Positions 22,529 to 33,688 of a stretch of 64,000 nucleotides of DNA are shown here, one piece after another. The position numbers were made by a program, and so were the translations under genes. The stretch's first letter is position 1. Each line of letters opens with the position of its first letter. Location: NCBI GenBank assembly GCA_039704465.1, contig JASFAU010000004.1, positions 1,575,488 through 1,639,487 of the forward strand, written 5' to 3'. The notes beneath the pieces are model-generated. The model did not search any database. It was not told the DNA's origin and was given only the letters and a program-made list of their open reading frames with translations. The DNA comes from Plasmodiophora brassicae (Eukaryota; Endomyxa; Phytomyxea; Plasmodiophorida; Plasmodiophoridae).

Positions 22529-22660
22529 TCAGTGGGTCCCTTCCGTCAGGTTTGGTGAACGGCTCGCGAGCTCGGTCGTCAACCGCTCGCCGTTGCGGAA
22601 CAGCGTCTGCCAACATATTGGACACTCGGACGACGTCGTCATCTCGTTCCCCGACGTCAT
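22529..22660 (-). CDS. Small ORF in the right arm of the hairpin repeat (43 aa), doubtful
   Basis: ATG 22660 to TGA 22529 reads MTSGNEMTTSSECPICWQ and ends LTEGTH. ECPIC resembles the start of a RING finger, but no further zinc ligands follow. It ends inside the arm at exactly the position where the left-arm ORF ends, so the two face each other across the loop. Confidence 0.25.
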   Translation of the reverse strand: MTSGNEMTTSSECPICWQTLFRNGERLTTELASRSPNLTEGTH

Positions 22661-22823
22661 CGCGCCCACTGCCCGAAACCAAATGACATCAACCGGGTTC
22701 CCATTGTACGACTACCACAGACATGTAACGCCCGTCGGGTGTAACACCCCACTCACTGTGGGGAATTACAGCGGGCCGGCAACTGCACGGCAGGCTATGA
22801 GCCGTTTTGCGCTGTCAGCGGAA

Positions 22824-23491
22824 TCGCCGCCGCCAGCACCTACGGCGCCGTAACGGCGTTCGTACCTCTGATCGCAGTTGCTCATGCGGCATACCCGACC
22901 AGCCGCGACGATGCGCCTCATCGGTTATGCGGCACGTCGTCCTCGTGCGTCTGCCCGCTGCCGCCTCCGGACGCTGGCCGGGAATCTCGTGCAGGTGGCG
23001 GCCATACGCGACAGAAACGGGCCACAACCCCTTGCCGCATATGCGCGATACCGGTCATTGTCATGGTGGGATGCATTTCTCAAGCCGACAGCAGTAGTCT
23101 TCCGTGATGGAATGTGCCGCGAGGCGCAGCTCCGTGGGCAATATATGGGCGGCGCCCTATTATCGATATTGCGTCGTGTCCAGGACAAGGGCCGGCGCCA
23201 GCAACGGTCAACCGAGTGTACAACGCTGACAAACAGGACACGTAGATTCAAATTGCATGTGGCGCCCAGGAGGGCCTCGGGTTGCGACGCGGAGCGTGCA
23301 CAGCCAGGCTGGAACGGCGAGATCCCTGGGCCGGCAGGTATTTTCGTCGCTGCAACGGCGGGCCGTGCTGAAAGTGCGGGACTGCGGAGCGGAAAGAATC
23401 GCGCGCGCGCTCCCAACCCCGACCAGCGCAGGTGTTGCAGCAGGGTCGGTGCAGGCGGCGTACGTCGAGGTCCGGATCGCAACACGCCCCA
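22824..23491. other. Intergenic, 668 bp
   Basis: Upstream region of the nucleotidyltransferase gene. Several overlapping open frames of mixed composition; none has recognisable features. Confidence 0.5.
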
Positions 23492-24933
23492 ATGGCCATC
23501 GCCGCCCGGACCATGGCGGATTTCATACCGCTGACGGTGACGTCGAAGGCGGCGGCAGTGCCGCCCGAGGACTTTGTCTCACGGGCGCCCGCGCTGGCGG
23601 ATCGGGACGGCGACGGCGACGACGATGACGACGGAGGCCTCCGCGAGCCGTGGCGGTGCGCGGCATCGCACCTGGCCGGCCTGTCCATCACCGAGGTCCT
23701 CCACGAAGAGCTCGTCCGATTCTGCGAGTTCATCTCGCCGACGCCCGCCGAGCACGCCGCCCGCGACGGCCTGATCGACCGGTTCCACCAGCTGGCCGCC
23801 GAGCTGTTCCCCGGCGCCGAGGTCGTCGTCTTCGGCAGCGTCGCCACCCGCCTGTACCTGCCCGTCTCCGACCTCGACCTGGTCATCTTTTACGAAACGT
23901 CGGACCCGAAACTGTGCCTGCGCGTCCTCGCCGAACAGCTGCAGGCCAGGAACCTGGTCGCCTACATTGAGCTGATCCTGACGGCGCGCGTCCCCAGTAG
24001 GGACGGGACGCAACGCGTTTGCCGGCAGCATTGTTAACGTGCGCTCCCGTCTGTGTACAGTTGTCAAGTTCAAGGACGCACAGACGGGCATCAGCGTCGA
24101 CGTGTGCATGAACGTGGAGAACGGGCGCGCCGCCTGCGCGCTGATCAACGAGTTCCAGCTGGCGATACCCGCCCTGCGCCCGCTGACCCTGTTCCTCAAG
24201 TACTTCCTGCACTGCCGCGACATGAACGACACGTACACGGGCGGCGTCGGGTCGTTCCTCCTGCAGATGATGATCGTCAGCCAGTTGCAATTGCACCCGT
24301 ACGGCTCCATGCGGCTGCCGGCGTCGGCGACGGCGTCGGCGCCGGCCTCCCGCGACCTGAACCTGGGCGCCCTGCTGCTGTCGTTCCTCGAGGTGTTCGG
24401 CAAGACGTTCAACTACGCCGTCGTCGGCATCAGCGTCCGCGACGGCGGGTCGTACTTCAGCAAAGCGCAGCGCGGCGCCGCCTTCACCGACGTCATGCGC
24501 CCGTACCTGCTGTCCGTCGAGGTACGTACGGTGCTGGTCGTCGCGCTGCCGCTCTCGCCCGCCTGACCGGTTTGTTGTGTGTGTGTGGCAGAACCCGCTG
24601 GAGCCCGATGTCGACGTCGGGCGCAATTCGTTCGGCATCATGCGCGTACGACGAGCGTTCAGCTGGGCGTTCGACCGGCTGACGCTGGAGTTCCCGGACG
24701 AGCCGTGCCGCACGCTGCTGGGGCGGCTCGTGCCGGTTCGCGGCGAGGTGTTCCGGGCGCGGGGTCTGGGCGGCACCCCTCCGCTGTCGTTGACCGGTTC
24801 CGGCAGCGATGACGGCGCCCAGCGACGCGACAGGAAGTCGCAGCGCCGGCCGCCACGCACCAGCAGCGCCAAGGACGCGGCGCGCGGTGAGCACGCCCCC
24901 AAGCGCCGGAAGCACCAGCGCCGAGCGGCATGA
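23492..24933 (+). CDS. TRF4/PAPD5-like non-canonical poly(A) polymerase (nucleotidyltransferase)
   Basis: Exons 23492-23996, 24061-24521 and 24592-24933 give 435 aa. The N-terminal extension is acidic (GDGDDDDDGG). The DNA-polymerase-beta-like catalytic core holds FGSVATRLYLPVSDLDLVIF, giving the GS motif and the first two catalytic Asp residues. The third Asp is in GISVDVCMN after the splice. A helical PAP-associated region follows: PLTLFLKYFLHCRDMNDTYTGG, SFLEVFGKTFNYAVVGISV. The C-terminal 60 residues are Arg/Lys-rich (KRRKHQRRA), a likely RNA-binding or nuclear-localisation tail. TRF4-type enzymes add short A tails to nuclear RNAs for exosome decay (TRAMP). Intron 2 begins GTACGT. The alternative start at 23513 would trim 7 residues. 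Confidence 0.9.
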
Positions 24934-25092
24934 CGCTTGGCCGACCCGGACCTGGGACAAGGCGCTGTGCCCCAACGACACGTTCTGTATCCACTGCTCG
25001 ATCACACCCGGGCGTATCCGATTAAGATAAAACGCGGCTCTGGTGGCGATGGCACGGGCGGCACGAGGTTCCCGGTGCACACCGAGCACGGT

Positions 25093-27672
25093 CTACCAGT
25101 AGTCGCCGCAGGAGCATTCGCCATTGTCGATGCGGTGGTACCGGCTTTGGTCGCGGATGCGGATGGGGCGCCGGCTGCCGGCCGACAGGCGCTTGGCGAA
25201 GTCGTGGCAATCGGGACAGGTCGGCAGGTCCCTGGCGAGGTGGATCGGGGCGCCCGCCGGCAGCACCGACACGGCGTGGGCCAGCGCGATCTTCTCGCTG
25301 TGCACGCAGACGGACCGGGCCATCGACCTGGCCAGGCTGGCGCCGCCGACGTGCTCGTCGATGGGCGCCGTCCCCCAGGCCGGGTCCGGCCTGTACCCGA
25401 GGCGGCCCAGGTCCCGGATCAGGCCCGCGTGACGTCGCACGAGGTCGGCGTCGGCGTGGAACTCGTTGTCGTTCGCCCAGAAGTGCACGCTCGCCGTCTC
25501 CAGCATCAGCGTCGTCCTGGTCGACGGTTTCAGCACGCCGCGCTCCCGCATGAGCCCCTGAACACGGACGACATCCTGCAGGCGGCCGGCGGCGGCGTAC
25601 ACGCTCGCCAGCAGCGTGTACGTCGTCGTCAGCAGCGGGCCGGTCGTGCCGGGTGCCGACACGACTCGAGCGAAGGCGCGCTCGGCGCGCGGCACGTCCC
25701 TGTGCTTGCGGCACGCGTCCAGGACGGCCAGCCACGACGACAGGTCGCCGTCGCCGGCCAGAAATTCGGCGTCCGACAGGCGGCCCATCTGGCCGTGCAG
25801 GCCGATCAGGCAGTTGGTGTGGGACGAGCGCATCGGCGTGCGCCAGGCGCCCGCGAACTCGTCGACGAGGGCGTTGGCGCGGTCCAGGTCGCCGGCCTGG
25901 CCGCACCCGATCAGCAGGGCCAGCAGCGTGACCCCGTTCGGCGTGACGCCCGCCTGCTTCATGGCCCGGAACGTCGACAGCGCCTCCTGCAGCAGGCCAT
26001 GGTGCCCGTACGCCGATATCATCGACGTGAACGTCTGCACGTTCGGCGGCGGCGACGACGACGACGTGCGCGCCCGGAACACGTCCTCGGCGACGTCGAG
26101 GCTGCCGCAGACGGCGTACGCGGCGATGAACGCGCTGGCGACCCGGTCGTCGCCGATGAGCGGTGTGCCGCGCGCGTACTCGTGCAGGCGCCGCACGAAG
26201 GACAGCTCGAAGCAGCGGCCGCAGGACGACACCAGCAGGCAGAGGACGGGTGCCGCCGCCGCCGCCTGGGCGCCATGGACGTCGTTGCTCACCATTGATT
26301 CGAACAGGTCGACGGCGTCGACGATGCGGTCCGACCGGGCCAGCACGCCAATCACGTTCGTGTACATGGGCAGGTCCAGGCGCAGGTGCGCCTGCTGGCG
26401 CACACGCCCCTCGAACAGGGCGATCGCTTTGCCCGGCTGCCCGTGATGGCTGTAGGCGGCGATCATGGCGTTCAACGTCGGCAGGCGGGGCAGCGCGTCG
26501 CCCGTGCACCGCGCCCTGAACACGTCCTCGGCGGCTGCCAGCGCCCCGCACCGATCGTAGGCGTAGATGAGCGCACAGGCGACGATGTCGTCCGCCGCCG
26601 GCAGCAGCGACCGGTCGCTAGCGTACCGGTGCAGGGCCTCGATGGCCGCCTGGTCGGCGCAGCGCCCGGCGGCGGTGATCAGCGCGCTAAGGACGGGCGC
26701 GCCGACCGGGACGCGTCGCGCGCCCATGATCTGGAAAAGGTCGATGGCCGGCCCGATGCGATCCCGCTTGGCAAGCACCGACAGCACATGGGTGAAGTTG
26801 TGCTCGGAAGGCGGCACGCCGACGGCGTCCATGACCTGCAAGGCGTCCAGGGCGGCGTCAACGCGGTCCTGCGCCAGCAGCGCCTTGATCAGGTTGCCGA
26901 ACGCGCGATGGTTGCCGTGCGGGGCGATTGTGTGCTGGCGCACCAGCTCCAGCAAGCGCTCGGCGGTGTCGGCCCCGATCGTCGTCTCGCGTGATTCCGC
27001 GCAGCAGGCGGCGAACATGGAGAAGAGCTTCTCGGTGATGTCGACGCCGTTGGCGACGGCGTCCGACACGAGACGTTGCAGGGCGGTGGACGGCTGCTGG
27101 GCCGCCCGGCAGACGTGAGCCACGCCCAGGATGGTGCTGTGCGACCTGGGCCCGAGCCTGTCGTACAGGTCCAGGGCGTCGTGGACCATGGGCGGGTTGG
27201 CGGCCAGGCACGCGCCGAGGAACGTGCCGAAGAGCGTGTCGCAGATGGGGATCCGCCGAGCGGCCGTGGCTTCGAGGACCCGCGCCGCCTTCGCCGGCAG
27301 GTGCCGTTTGCAGAACGACATCATGGCCTGGAAGAAGCGCACGTCGGCCCGGACGCGGGCGCCCTCCGGCATGGCGAGGACACGCTCGAAGACGCGCCAG
27401 CCGTTGCCCGGATCGGTTTCCTGTTTCAGCGCGCTGACCGCTAGCGGCACGGACGGCGCCCGACTGAACGCGTCATACAGAGACCGGTCCGGCGCCGGCG
27501 CACCGGCCTGGCCACGTCGCCGGGCCTGCGTACGCCCCGACGTCGCACACCGGCGCAAACGACAGGCGCAACGCACCTGACGCAGGAGGCCATCCATTGG
27601 GGCTGGGGCAAGCCGCGCAGCTCCGCGCCGCCTTGGACCGTCTGCGCTCCGCTCGACCGCCGGCCGTCCCAT
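25093..27672 (-). CDS. Second DYW-type pentatricopeptide repeat protein, predicted RNA editing factor
   Basis: Intronless, 859 aa. The N-terminal ~60 residues are Arg/Ala-rich. Translation could also start at Met 26 (27597, MDGLLRQVRCACRLRRC), which looks like a mitochondrial presequence. Roughly 15 PPR motifs (for example TLNAMIAAYSHHGQPGKA, TFTSMISAYGHHGLLQEA) precede an E-like segment (SSWLAVLDACRKHRDVPRAE) and a full DYW domain. Catalytic residues are HSEKIALAHA, CPDCHDFAKRL and a final GECSCGDYW. The segment before the first repeats (APSVPLAVSALKQETDP) closely matches SPSVPLAVRALKHDADP of the 11.4-kb gene, so the two are paralogues. Confidence 0.95.
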   Translation of the reverse strand: MGRPAVERSADGPRRRGAARLAPAPMDGLLRQVRCACRLRRCATSGRTQARRRGQAGAPAPDRSLYDAFSRAPSVPLAVSALKQETDPGNGWRVFERVLAMPEGARVRADVRFFQAMMSFCKRHLPAKAARVLEATAARRIPICDTLFGTFLGACLAANPPMVHDALDLYDRLGPRSHSTILGVAHVCRAAQQPSTALQRLVSDAVANGVDITEKLFSMFAACCAESRETTIGADTAERLLELVRQHTIAPHGNHRAFGNLIKALLAQDRVDAALDALQVMDAVGVPPSEHNFTHVLSVLAKRDRIGPAIDLFQIMGARRVPVGAPVLSALITAAGRCADQAAIEALHRYASDRSLLPAADDIVACALIYAYDRCGALAAAEDVFRARCTGDALPRLPTLNAMIAAYSHHGQPGKAIALFEGRVRQQAHLRLDLPMYTNVIGVLARSDRIVDAVDLFESMVSNDVHGAQAAAAAPVLCLLVSSCGRCFELSFVRRLHEYARGTPLIGDDRVASAFIAAYAVCGSLDVAEDVFRARTSSSSPPPNVQTFTSMISAYGHHGLLQEALSTFRAMKQAGVTPNGVTLLALLIGCGQAGDLDRANALVDEFAGAWRTPMRSSHTNCLIGLHGQMGRLSDAEFLAGDGDLSSWLAVLDACRKHRDVPRAERAFARVVSAPGTTGPLLTTTYTLLASVYAAAGRLQDVVRVQGLMRERGVLKPSTRTTLMLETASVHFWANDNEFHADADLVRRHAGLIRDLGRLGYRPDPAWGTAPIDEHVGGASLARSMARSVCVHSEKIALAHAVSVLPAGAPIHLARDLPTCPDCHDFAKRLSAGSRRPIRIRDQSRYHRIDNGECSCGDYW

Positions 27673-28014
27673 GCCGCGGGCTGCCCATTCGCATCGTCAA
27701 CGCCACCCCTGCAGGACACGTACACCCGCGATGTCGACGATCAGTAGAGCCACCGTTCCGTGCAACGTAACAGAACGGGCCCTGTCCCGGTGCTCGTTGT
27801 ACCGGCATCGGCGACGCAAGCACCCGGTGCAGGGCAGTGACCGAGCGTATGCGATCCGTTGCGAATGATGCTCTGTCTCGGAATTCGCCGGCCTCGGGGG
27901 GATTGGCTCATGGGCTGCAGATGTGGGGGCGAGGCGCGGGGTGCGGTGCACACTGCTGCAGACCTGCGCGTGCGGCCCCCGTGGAGCAGCTGCGAACTGC
28001 AACCGGTCGTCGCG
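27673..28014. promoter_or_regulatory. Divergent promoter region of PPR-DYW (-) and RecQ (+)
   Basis: 342 bp separate the two start codons. Nothing specific is recognised within it. Confidence 0.35.
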
Positions 28015-30847
28015 ATGGCGGCCGCAGATGTCGTTGACCTGACTGCTGACGACGACGACCGAGGCCATGGTCGCGACGACGACGGCGACAGTGATGATGG
28101 AATCCGTCGGAGGATCAGGGTGCTGCAGGCGGAGATCGATCAGCGTCGGACGGTGATCCGGACATTGCAACGTGTACTGGACGAGCGAGCGGAGGCTCGC
28201 CTCGCCGTCGAGCGCGACGCGGTACAACGCCGGTTTATGTCGGACGGTGCTGACGGGAAACGATACCCCTGGACTGACGAACTGGAGCGGGCCCGGAAGG
28301 ACAAATTCCATCTGGGTCATTGGCGCCCTATGCAGAAGGAGATCTGCGATGCGTTCCTGTCTGGGCACGACTGCTTGGTCTTCCTTCGTAAGTCGTCACC
28401 ACGTATCGTCGCTGATGTTCCGTATTGTCGCTGACCGACTGGCGGTCACATCGTCAGCGGCTGGGTCAGGCAAGAGCCTATGCTTTCAACTGCCGTCAGT
28501 CATTGGCAACCAGGGCGTCACCCTCGTCATATCTCCGCTGGTAGCGCTAATGCATGACCAGGTGCGACGCCGTGACGTTCGACACGCGTTTCACACTGTG
28601 AATGGTTTACGATCGACAGGTCTCACAGATGGTCGAACTCGACATCGCCGCTGCCCGGATCAGCGCCGACACTGATAGCGATACCAGGAGTGCTATCTAC
28701 GCCCGCATCCGAGATGTACGGACCGGTCTTCTCGTAGGGGCTGCCGGGTCCTGACAACCGCCATCCAGGGGTCACTTGCCCTGCTGTACATATCGCCGGA
28801 ATTCCTCATCAAGTCCAAGCGCATGCAGACAGCCATCTCCAAGGCGTCGCACTCGAATCGGATCGCACGTATCGCAATTGACGAGGCGCGTAAGTCACCC
28901 GCGCGTTGCACCCGGGCCCCCCTGCACAGCGCGCTCTTACGACGGCTCTCTGTCAGATTGTTGCTCCCAGTGGGGACACGACTACCGACCTGACTACGCG
29001 TATGAATATGACAATGCTGCCGTTGCGTTGGTTATATGCAAATGTGCAACGTGTCAGGAAACTTCGTATCCTGCGGAGCCTGTGTCCAAGTTGCCCAATC
29101 ATGGCGTTGACGGCAACGTGTGGTACGTAATTGCCATCGTCGTTTATATCACGTGAGCGTTCTCATTCTGGCTGTGAAAATCGCAGACAACGAGACGGCC
29201 AAGGACGTCACGAGGATTCTCGGCCTGCGTCCGAATACGCTGGTCTTCCGGCAATCCGTCGACCGGCCGAATTTGTTCTACGAGGTCGCCGTTCGCTGCT
29301 CCTATCGCTGGCGTATGCTGAGTTGAAAGCTGCAGGTTCGCCCCAAACCACCATCGATGCAGGAGTTCACGTCGGAGGTTGCCCAACTCATCCTGACCGA
29401 CAGCCGGTTCGCGTCGCAATCAGGTCAGGGCCAGGTGTCCCATCCGCTCGTCAACGACCGTGGCCCTTTGACGAGGCAGTTACACAGGCATCATCTACGT
29501 GTTGAGCCAGAAGGAAACGGAGCAGCTGTGCGAACAACTGCAGAAAGCTGGTGTGACGTGTGCGCCGTACCATGCCAACATTGACGAGTCGTTCAAACGA
29601 CGGGCCTTCAGCAAATGGAAGAGGAACGAGATTCAGATTGTGGTTGCCACTGTCGGTCGTGCATTATTCCCGTTTCCCCTCTTTCCCTGACTTGGTGTGC
29701 ATCTCAGGTGGCTTTCGGGATGGGAGGTATGTCGATATCGACCAACAGAATTCCGTTTTCGGTCGCGGTGCCTCACTGGTTCCTGTTGCGACAGTGTCGA
29801 AACCTGATGTGCGCTTCGTCATCCACTACGCGCTATCAAAGGTACTGCAGAAAACTGGCGTTCAATTACGTCATCATATCAAGTATGGAAGCCGTATAGT
29901 CTCTGTCCGGGTACTACCAGGAAGCGGGACGAGCTGGGCGAGACCGCCTTCCCGCATGGTGCATCCTCTACTTCAGTCCAAGTGATGTACTACGAGTCGC
30001 TGCGCTAACGTGCGATGGGCACGCTGGTTGGTTCGGTGTTCGGCGATCAGTCGCAACAGTCTAATGACTGCCGGTTACAACTAGGCGAACGCAACCTGAT
30101 AGAGATGCTGAACTACTGCGTTAACATGCGCACGTGCAGGCACGCCTTGATCGAGAGGCATTTTCAAGAGCAACAACTGCCCGACCGATGTGACAACTAC
30201 TGCGACAAGTAACCTGCCGATCAATCGCTCTCCTCTGTCTGCCTCTCTGCTGATACTCTTGTTTTCGTAGCTGTCAGCGGGACCAGTCACTTCTCGAGAA
30301 GCGCGATGTCACGAGGGTCGTCGCCGCGCTGTTGCAGTACTTACGTTCTTCTGGAGCAAGGCTCACCATCCTTCAACTGGCGGATGGATGGCGCGGCGTG
30401 GGGCCCGTCGAGAATCGTGTGCCGGGTGATGCCGCATTGGACGCGAAAGCGTTTTCCAGGGCGGACACCATGCGCGTTATTGTATGGCTTGTGGCGCGTT
30501 CGTATCTCCAACTGGACTACACCGTCACCAAGTACACGACGCAGGCCTACGTCACGTGCAGGAAGAGCGGTGTGCGGCAATTCAACCCTGCACAGCCCTT
30601 CGTCGTATCATTCCTACCGACGCCGAAGCGACAACGAACTCCGAGTGACCCGGTAGACGCCGAGCCGGGTACTGTCCCTCAGTCCAACCTGCCAGCGCCG
30701 CCGAATCCAAGACAGGGACCTGCCCGGAAAAGGAAACCCGCCCAGCGATCGTCAGCGTCGTCGTCGTCGAGCAAGCGCGCCGTCAGACGCCAGTCTGGTT
30801 CGCGGTCGTCGTCCTCCGATCTGGAGCCTGATTCCGACTTCGAATAG
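28015..30847 (+). CDS. RecQ-family DNA helicase (RECQ1-like), many introns
   Basis: 3'-5' DNA helicase for recombination and replication-fork repair. At least 13 exons can be joined in frame. The N-terminus is acidic with a coiled coil ([20 protein letters not shown]), as in RECQ1. Motifs in order: motif 0 [17 protein letters not shown]; Walker [16 protein letters not shown] (spliced); [29 protein letters not shown] (spliced); [70 protein letters not shown]. The RQC zinc site follows ([21 protein letters not shown], the last Cys supplied by splicing). Then a winged helix ([18 protein letters not shown]) and a Ser/Arg-rich nuclear tail. ATG 28015 is the first Met in frame before the acidic region. 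Confidence 0.93.
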
Positions 30848-31047
30848 CGATTGCCATCTCACTTTCCGAGTACAAGGATTCGCGTACCCTGGTCAATGGC
30901 ACAACACGAAACCGTCTGCAGTCAGTTCAGTGTCAACCGCGGCAGGTTGCCGTCTCGTGGCATATATCGCCTAATGGCGGCAGTGCGGGTCGCTGCTTCA
31001 GGGTGATCGTTGCATCGGCGGCGCACGTTTTGGACCGCGCCCGGGCG

Positions 31048-33291
31048 ATGACGGCGGTGGATGACGCGGATGATGATGGGGCGCCCGGTCGGCAGGAGGG
31101 CGTCACGCCGGACACGATCGGGGCGGTCCTCGAGAACATCCGTCGCGATCTGGGCGACCGGTCGACCGAGAAGCGGCGCACGGCGATCGCCCTGATCGAC
31201 AAGCAGATCCGGGCGTGGATTGCGAACCCCGCCCTGCGCGCCCGCGTCGTTTTCGCCCTGGACGCGTTCATCGCCGACCTGGCGTCCGGCAAGCTGGACC
31301 TGCAGAAATCCGGGCTCGTCGGCGTCTCGGGTAGCGCATGCCATCGTTTCGGCGACCCGGGCTGTCGTCCTTAACTTCCCTATCGTTGCAGTGTGCGTGG
31401 TGGCGGATGGGCAGAATCCAGCCGTCAGGTATCGCAAGCATCGCAGGAAGCGGGGCCCGTCCACCTGTGACCCTGATTGTTGCCAGGGAACGATTACCGG
31501 AGATCATACCTCTTGTCATATCGATGCTGTCTGTCCAGGGCGCTGTGCTGCGCCTGACGTACCTGGCATGTCCGTATCAGCGTTGGCCTTGCCCAATCCC
31601 TAACGCCTGATGCGCGTCATGTGCACCAGGTGAGTGCCTGTACAATATCATCAAGGTGGCACGCCAGGCAGCTCTGCACTATCTCGTACCGCTGTTTTCC
31701 AGGCTCCTTGCACTGTCGTCGTGCTGCGAGGCCCTCGTCCGCAACGCCGCCGAACTTCTCACCGAGCTCCTCAAGGACATCGTCCTGGATTCGCGGGACG
31801 ACTCTGGCCTGATCCTGTCTGCGCTGCGCCCAGGTACGCAATCGACCTGAGCGCGCCGCAGTCTGCCGCCCCTGACTCGTCGCCTCCGGTAGTGCTGGCG
31901 CATGGCCTTCGAATCCATCGCGATGCCCACATTCGAATGTTCCTGCTAGCCTGGATCGACGTCCTGCACAACGGGGCCATCATGACGGCTGAGGATGCCG
32001 GGTTCGCAGTGGGTCCTCTTTTCGCCATGCTTTCTGATGCGCATCCCGACATCTGTGTCCACGCTCGGCGGTGCCTGCGTGCCCTATCGCGCCCGGCAAA
32101 CCTGCCTTTCATTGCCAGGTTCGCCATGGCGTGCCGTCATCCCGTGTCGAGTCGCGTCGCGGCTCTGGAATCCATCAAGGAGCTGGTTCACCAGCTGGAC
32201 AGAACCGTCCCACATCGCGTGCTTCACTCAATTCTGTCTTGCCTGGACGACGAGAACGAGTCGGTCGCCGATGCTGCAACGGAAGCCGACGCCGCCGTCC
32301 GGTCCACGATCATCGACTTGACCGATAAGGCCGTGCTCGCCGTCCTCGTTGGGGCCATGTCCTGGCGTCGTCCACGTTCGCGATCGTCCGCATTGCACTA
32401 CCTCCTACTCGGGGTTCGTCGACACCCGTCGACGGATCTTCCCAACCTGTTGCCCGTCATCGACGACGTTCCCGTCGGGCTGCTGCCGACCGTCGTCGAG
32501 ATCATTGCGCGAATCGCCGTCTGCCGGCAACGCGTCGCACAGACTTGCGGCGAGCTGGTCGACAAAATGGTCTCCCGGCCGTCGATGATGGAGCGTCGTG
32601 CTGCCAGCGTGGCCATTGCACGGTTCGCGGAACACTTTGGTGGGCCGTTCGTGCTGAGCACCATTGCGGCATACATCGTGGGGCATTGCGGCGGGCGGCG
32701 CGAATGCGCCAGGCTTGTGCACACGCTGCAGATGTGTCTGATGCTGGCTCCCGAACTGGCGCCGTGCCACACGCAGCTGCCTGAATTGTTCCCTGTCCTG
32801 TTCGAGGCGTGGTGCTGCAATCCGATCGCTGCCATCGCGTTGTGTCTCCAGGCAGGCGTCTACGAGCTCGCCAGCCTGATCGTTGGGACCATGTACGCTG
32901 CATGACGTGTGGTTGGTTCACCTGGCTGACGGTCGTTCTCGGTTGCAGGGACCGTCTGGATGCGTCCTCCTGGGACTCGCTGGAGCAAGTCGTGCAGCTG
33001 GTCGAGCTGCTGGACAGTCCCGCCCTCCACAGGGCTCGCATGGACCTTGCGAGCGCGATGGCGCATCCCTACCTGTACAAGTGCTTGCTCGGCCTGCTGC
33101 TGCTGCTGCCACAATGCCCAGCGTTTGATGCCCTGCACCGCCGACTCGTTTTCGTTTCACGCGCCTCGCTTGGACAATGTTCGGATGCGACCCCTGCGGC
33201 GATGGCGTGGTCGTCGCGCCGAGGCCTGCACATTGACATCGACAGGCTGTTCAACGTGTTTCTTGCGAAGACCGACCTTCGCGCTGCCTGA
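31048..33291 (+). CDS. VAC14: VAC14-like scaffold of the PIKfyve/Fab1 lipid kinase complex
   Basis: HEAT-repeat scaffold controlling PtdIns(3,5)P2 on endolysosomes. Exons 31048-31330, 31429-31569, 31630-31833, 31893-32892 and 32949-33291 give 656 aa in frame. Family landmarks: EKRRTAIALIDKQIRAWI near the start, KSGLVGVSGIASIAG, the splice-built LACECLYNIIKVAR, AELLTELLKDIVLDS and HIRMFLLAWIDVL. The C-terminal VAC14_Fig4 region has VVQLVELLDSPALHRARMDL and YLYKCLLGLLLLLPQCPAF. Length is slightly under the usual 780 aa. In-frame ATG 31048 follows only non-ATG upstream codons. It is co-directional with RecQ, 200 bp away. Confidence 0.9.
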
Positions 33292-33688
33292 CGTTCTGCA
33301 AGCGAGGTTACGTATTCAAGTGCCTCGCATGCGGTGCATTTCTGTCGAGATATACGTTATCGCACCAGGGGATCCCATCACCGCGCCGTTCCCCCTCGAA
33401 TCGTTGTGTACCGTTCCCGGTCGGAACGGAATCGGTTCACCGTTTGCGCCGCTCTAAACGTCCGCCCCGCTGGCGACCTGCATGTTGCGGGATCGGTTCC
33501 GTTCGCGTCCGCTCGTGTCTGAGTTGGCGCAATCTTGCAAAGACACAGATGCGTCGTGCGCCTGGCGCCCGCAGACGCGGCACCGCGTCATCCACTCATA
33601 AACGGTCCGACAGCGATGCGTTTCGTTCGCCTGCCTGACGTGGTGTTCGCGCAACGCTGACGAACACTGTGGGGTGTGTGTGTGCGGT
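33292..33688. other. Convergent intergenic region between VAC14 (+) and eIF3h (-)
   Basis: Holds both 3' ends. No gene is supported in the open frames here. Confidence 0.5.

Larger units (their letters stand above)
22158..22823. repeat. Long inverted repeat (hairpin) with ~320-bp arms and ~25-bp loop
   Basis: Reading the left arm (about 22158-22480) against the reverse complement of the right arm (about 22505-22823) shows near-continuous identity with scattered substitutions. Shared blocks include tccgctgacagcgca at the tips, cagttgccggcc, gtgttacaccc, ggttgatgtcatttgg, gcgatgacgtcgggg, gacgtcgtccgagtg, gggacccactgaaacgc and gacgtataata at the inner ends. The loop contains ggcatgcc. No clear target-site duplication or transposase is seen. 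It may be a foldback/MITE-type element, or a palindromic duplication whose transcript would form a long dsRNA hairpin. Confidence 0.85.
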
